Source: Sphagnum magellanicum
Taxonomy: Eukaryota; Streptophyta; Sphagnopsida; Sphagnales; Sphagnaceae
NCBI GenBank assembly: GCA_021904315.1
Contig: CM038919.1
Location: 7,874,001 to 7,938,000 of the forward strand
Length of the DNA stretch: 64,000 nt
Reading direction: 5' to 3'
The translations under genes and the position numbers were made by a program. Within the stretch, counting starts at the first letter, position 1. Every line of letters begins with the position of its first letter. Below, in pieces: positions 60,637-64,000 of this stretch. Below the pieces are notes generated by a model that searched no databases, had not been told where the DNA came from, and saw only the letters and a list, made by a program, of their open reading frames with translations.

Positions 60637-63600
60637 TTGACTCGATGATATAACACAATCAATTTGGAGTGGAAAATCAAAACCTGTAATATGAACTCTA
60701 CTCAAGGGTACTTGGCTATTTAGAATATTTACGGCTCGGGTTAGGTTTGGATGTCAAACTTGGGATCACATTCTTGAACGGTTTAACTTGGGTTTGGTTG
60801 TTTGAATAGGGTTACAAAAGCAGTTGGCCCACCTCATAGAAAAACACATGCCATACTTGAGAACTAACGAGTTATTGTGTGTACGAACCAAATATGAACT
60901 CACATAATCAATACAAAAACTTTTGACTTGACTCAAGGTGTGTGGAATTTTTCCTCTTGTTGTTGTTGAACCAAGCCACAACAAATTGGATTTGGGAGAT
61001 AGGGTTGGGCTAGTAGTACCAGCCTTCTTTTTAAAACTGGTGAAATTTTGTCCGAAAGGGAAATTTAAAAATCAAAAATTCAGAAATGAAGTGTTTTTGA
61101 AGGTTTTCAGTCACCAGAAGTGAGAAAATAATAAAATAAAAAAATTGCCAGATCCCTATATTTGGTTTCCAGTGTGTAGCCTAATATATAGAAAGATGAT
61201 TAAAGATGTATACTTCATATTTGATTTATAGCCAGATTTGGCTAAATCTTCCTAAGGACAATAGCCAATGTTTGTACATCTTTCTATGGATGGTTGCCAC
61301 TGTGGCTCCAAAAGAAAATTCCTAAAAAAATATGGGCTAGTACATATTGTACATTTAATTTGCTTGAATATATGTGTTTGTTGAGAGGAACATTCTAGTC
61401 CATCTCGCAAAAAATTTCCCCTTGGAAGAACATTCTCAAAGAGATTTTAGTTGCATTACAAAAGTGGACCATAATTTCAGCTCCTTTCCACGATTTTTCC
61501 CATCAAGTTTTCGACTTCGGAATGTAAGCACGCCCATTGTCAAACACATACCAATGAGCAAACGCTCAGACGATTGACTTCATGACTGGTTAACTATCAT
61601 AGCTCACCTAGTAACCATTCAATGAGACCTGAAGATCAAAAGATTCAAATTTTTTTAATTAATTTCTTTAATTGCACTTTTGAAGCTTTAAATCATTTGG
61701 AGATGGAATTTGTGTGTTCAGTGACGGGCTCCATAACTTACAAAAATTATCGACGAGGCTCATTTGCCTCTTTGCAAATGATTTGAAACTAATGATTTGA
61801 AACAGGGCATTTCCACCCTCCATTTGCTAACAAGTGAGGTTTATCAAACTTTTAAAAATAAGTAAACACAAATGTCTCCCTTAAAGTTTGGTAATATTGG
61901 GTGGAGTTTGTCAAAAAATAATAAATCATAAATCATAAGAATATCTCATAGAGAAGGAGGTTTATAGGAGAAGGGTGAATCATTCTCTATTTGGTGATGG
62001 CAGGTTTAACAACAAGAGCACCCCCAAAAAGCACCTCTTTGCATATCTCCTTGCATATCTAGTGTCTAACCTAAATCATAACATCCCCTTAAAAAAAGGC
62101 TTTTAAAAAGGACCTAAGTACACATCCTACTTAGTACTATTAATTGGTTTGCACGGTCATATTCTTCATACTTTTTTCTTTTGGTAGTTGACCTCTTCAT
62201 TGGTCCATCACCCAAAACTAAAACCTACATTTGACATTCCTAGAATGGAAATCATCCACACGGCCTTGTGATATAAGTGTAAAAAAAATGGAACTCTTGG
62301 TAAATATGCATGCAAAGTCATGCAAAAGACGAGTTATTATTTACATAGCATACCTTTGACTAATGTATAGCACAAAAGTTTTTGCAAAAGGTCTCATTGA
62401 CAAATGGAAAATTATTTTATTGATATTTGCCAAAGTCGTTGAAAACTAAACCCTCAACTTGTGGAAAATTTATTTATTGTCCCAACCATTGGGTTATTAT
62501 TACAAATACACAACAAAAGGTGTACTTTGCATAGTTGTTCTTCATGTGTTGAAATTTTGAAATTTGAAATTTGAAATTGATTAAACTCAAGCTTTTAAAT
62601 AAATAAATATTTGACCAAGAAGTGTTGAACATCAATTGAAGGTACCATACCTAACAAAATCTTTACACATGGTAGAATGGTATGAATGGAAACTTGGAAC
62701 GCTTTACAAATTTCATGCATCTCCACTCAACAAATGAGTTCTATTTATATTAAACATGGAATATGCAATTCAAAAAAGATGATTTGGAAAGAATTTCGTG
62801 GTATGAATCTATGCATGAAATATGGTAGTATGTTTTGTTTTGTTTTTCTCATTGAGTTTTCCCAAACCACGATGCTTCATGCCGCATTCTTGGTATCTTT
62901 GGAAAACTCTCAATAAATAGAGGTGCACTAATTCAATTTGAGACTATTTGGAACTATTGAGTATTGAACCATTTTTTCAATGAAAATTAAATCAAATCAA
63001 ATCAAAAAAATGCATTGGAATTAAGCGTTCTTGCTGTTGTTGGAAAACCCTTGATGAATCAAATTTAATAGAGTTTATTTCATAATTTTCAAACTTAAGG
63101 TGTGGAAAATATTTGATTTTTTAATTTTCTTGTTGGAAATTCAAAAAAATTGCAAAAATTGGGTCCAAAAAGAAAAATTAGTTGAGCCTTTAATGTGTTC
63201 ATAGTGCCAAACTTTTTTAAATTCAATTTTGAAAATGTGAAAAAAAAATTTAAATGTGTTCAAAGTTGTGCCAATGTACAAGCTACATCAATAGGGATGA
63301 ACACATGCTCTTTTGAAAACCTTTCAAATGTGCTTGTTACAATTTACAAAGGATATGATTCTTGATGGTTAGATTAGGAAGATGATGACCTCATTTCCTT
63401 CAACTCTCAAGCAAGTTGTTATTTTTTCATTTCTCAAACAAGGTTCATGTGTTCATTAAAAAAATCTTGTAACATTATCCAACTCCACATCTTGGGGCTT
63501 CATTATGCATTTACATATAGACTACAACTTCAAGCTCTCAATTAGCAATGTGTTAAATGACCTAACTTTCTTAAATAATTGCAAGTTCCTAGTGCAAGTG

Positions 63601-64000
63601 TGTTGAGAGCAAAACTAGAGCAATCCAAAATAAAAGCATAGCCTAGTTTGAATGGAATCACGTTAGTATACAAGAAATATAGATAGAAAGGTTCTCCAAG
63701 TTCCTATACAATCATTGGTTTCAACATATAGCAATATTCCTACCAACACCTAGAGCATCACCATGACCAAGATCCTACAAATTTTAGCCTTTTTCATCAC
63801 ATTGGACTTTGAAATTCACCCCCATAACCATTAGAAAAAATTCACAATTTAATGATTAGATTTATAATTAGTTTTAAGTTGCAAATATCACATGTGATTG
63901 TTATAGTGTTTAGTTACTTTGGACATGTTACAAAGAAATTAGTCACAAAAGACATTATGTGACACCTAATTGCAATGGTAGCCACATCCTCCATGCAACT
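60637..64000. other. AT-rich non-coding DNA, no gene seen
   Basis: Only short unsupported open frames. I see no repeat array, RNA gene or mobile-element coding sequence to the end of the window. Confidence 0.5.

Overview
The window reads as nuclear DNA from a land plant with a large, repeat-rich genome. It is AT-rich with long non-coding stretches. One intron-containing gene encodes a plant-type MYC/bHLH transcription factor, and the rest is a Ty3/gypsy chromovirus pair, several hAT-type transposase relics, a non-LTR retroelement tail, MITE-like foldbacks and minisatellites. There are no operons, CRISPR arrays or rRNA, and I could not support any tRNA gene. The species cannot be fixed from sequence alone. 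The gene density and element mix would suit a fern, lycophyte or gymnosperm, but that is inference.

Layout. 0-18.5 kb: gene-poor DNA with a decayed hAT transposase relic (about 2.08-3.87 kb, + strand), a Tourist/PIF-like MITE (6.79-7.12 kb), a 41-bp minisatellite (9.75-10.49 kb) whose flank recurs inverted at 12.43-12.62 kb, and a 28-bp perfect palindrome (14.58 kb). 18.5-33.2 kb: a three-layer nest. A BED-finger/hAT-like transposase pseudogene (- strand) is split into a C-terminal part (18.54-19.92 kb) and an N-terminal part (32.29-33.20 kb). Between them lies a decayed chromovirus on the + strand (element 2). A younger, structurally complete copy of the same family (element 1, - strand, 20383-27745) sits inside the 5' LTR of element 2. 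Element 1 has two 1017-bp LTRs, a CCAAA target duplication, an initiator-Met primer site, a polypurine tract and one gag-pol frame broken by three stop codons.

36.3-42.1 kb: the only gene I consider functional, an eight-exon - strand gene for a predicted 880-residue protein. It has an N-terminal MYC-type domain (bHLH-MYC_N), a canonical bHLH and a C-terminal ACT-like domain, as in subgroup IIIf regulators (GL3/TT8-like) that work with R2R3-MYB and WD40 partners. Its last intron carries (TATG)8 and a (CA)15 tract close to the 3' splice site. A 38-43 bp minisatellite lies about 240 bp upstream of its start codon.

42.7-64 kb: mostly non-coding. It holds three copies of a MITE-like family (44.6, 51.7 and 60.5 kb), a 31-bp perfect inverted repeat (47.85 kb), the 3' end of a REL-endonuclease-type non-LTR retroelement (49.3-50.0 kb, - strand), a trihelix-like coding relic (53.7-53.9 kb), a 43-bp composite tandem array (55.03-56.50 kb) and a second copy of the first hAT family (56.82-58.0 kb, + strand).

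I see no previously undescribed biological system that the sequence can prove. The most unusual structures are the self-nested chromovirus block with a 95-bp duplication of host DNA at both ends of a truncated element, the perfect foldbacks, and the divergent bHLH gene. All reading was by eye; exon borders, copy counts and identities are hand-derived.
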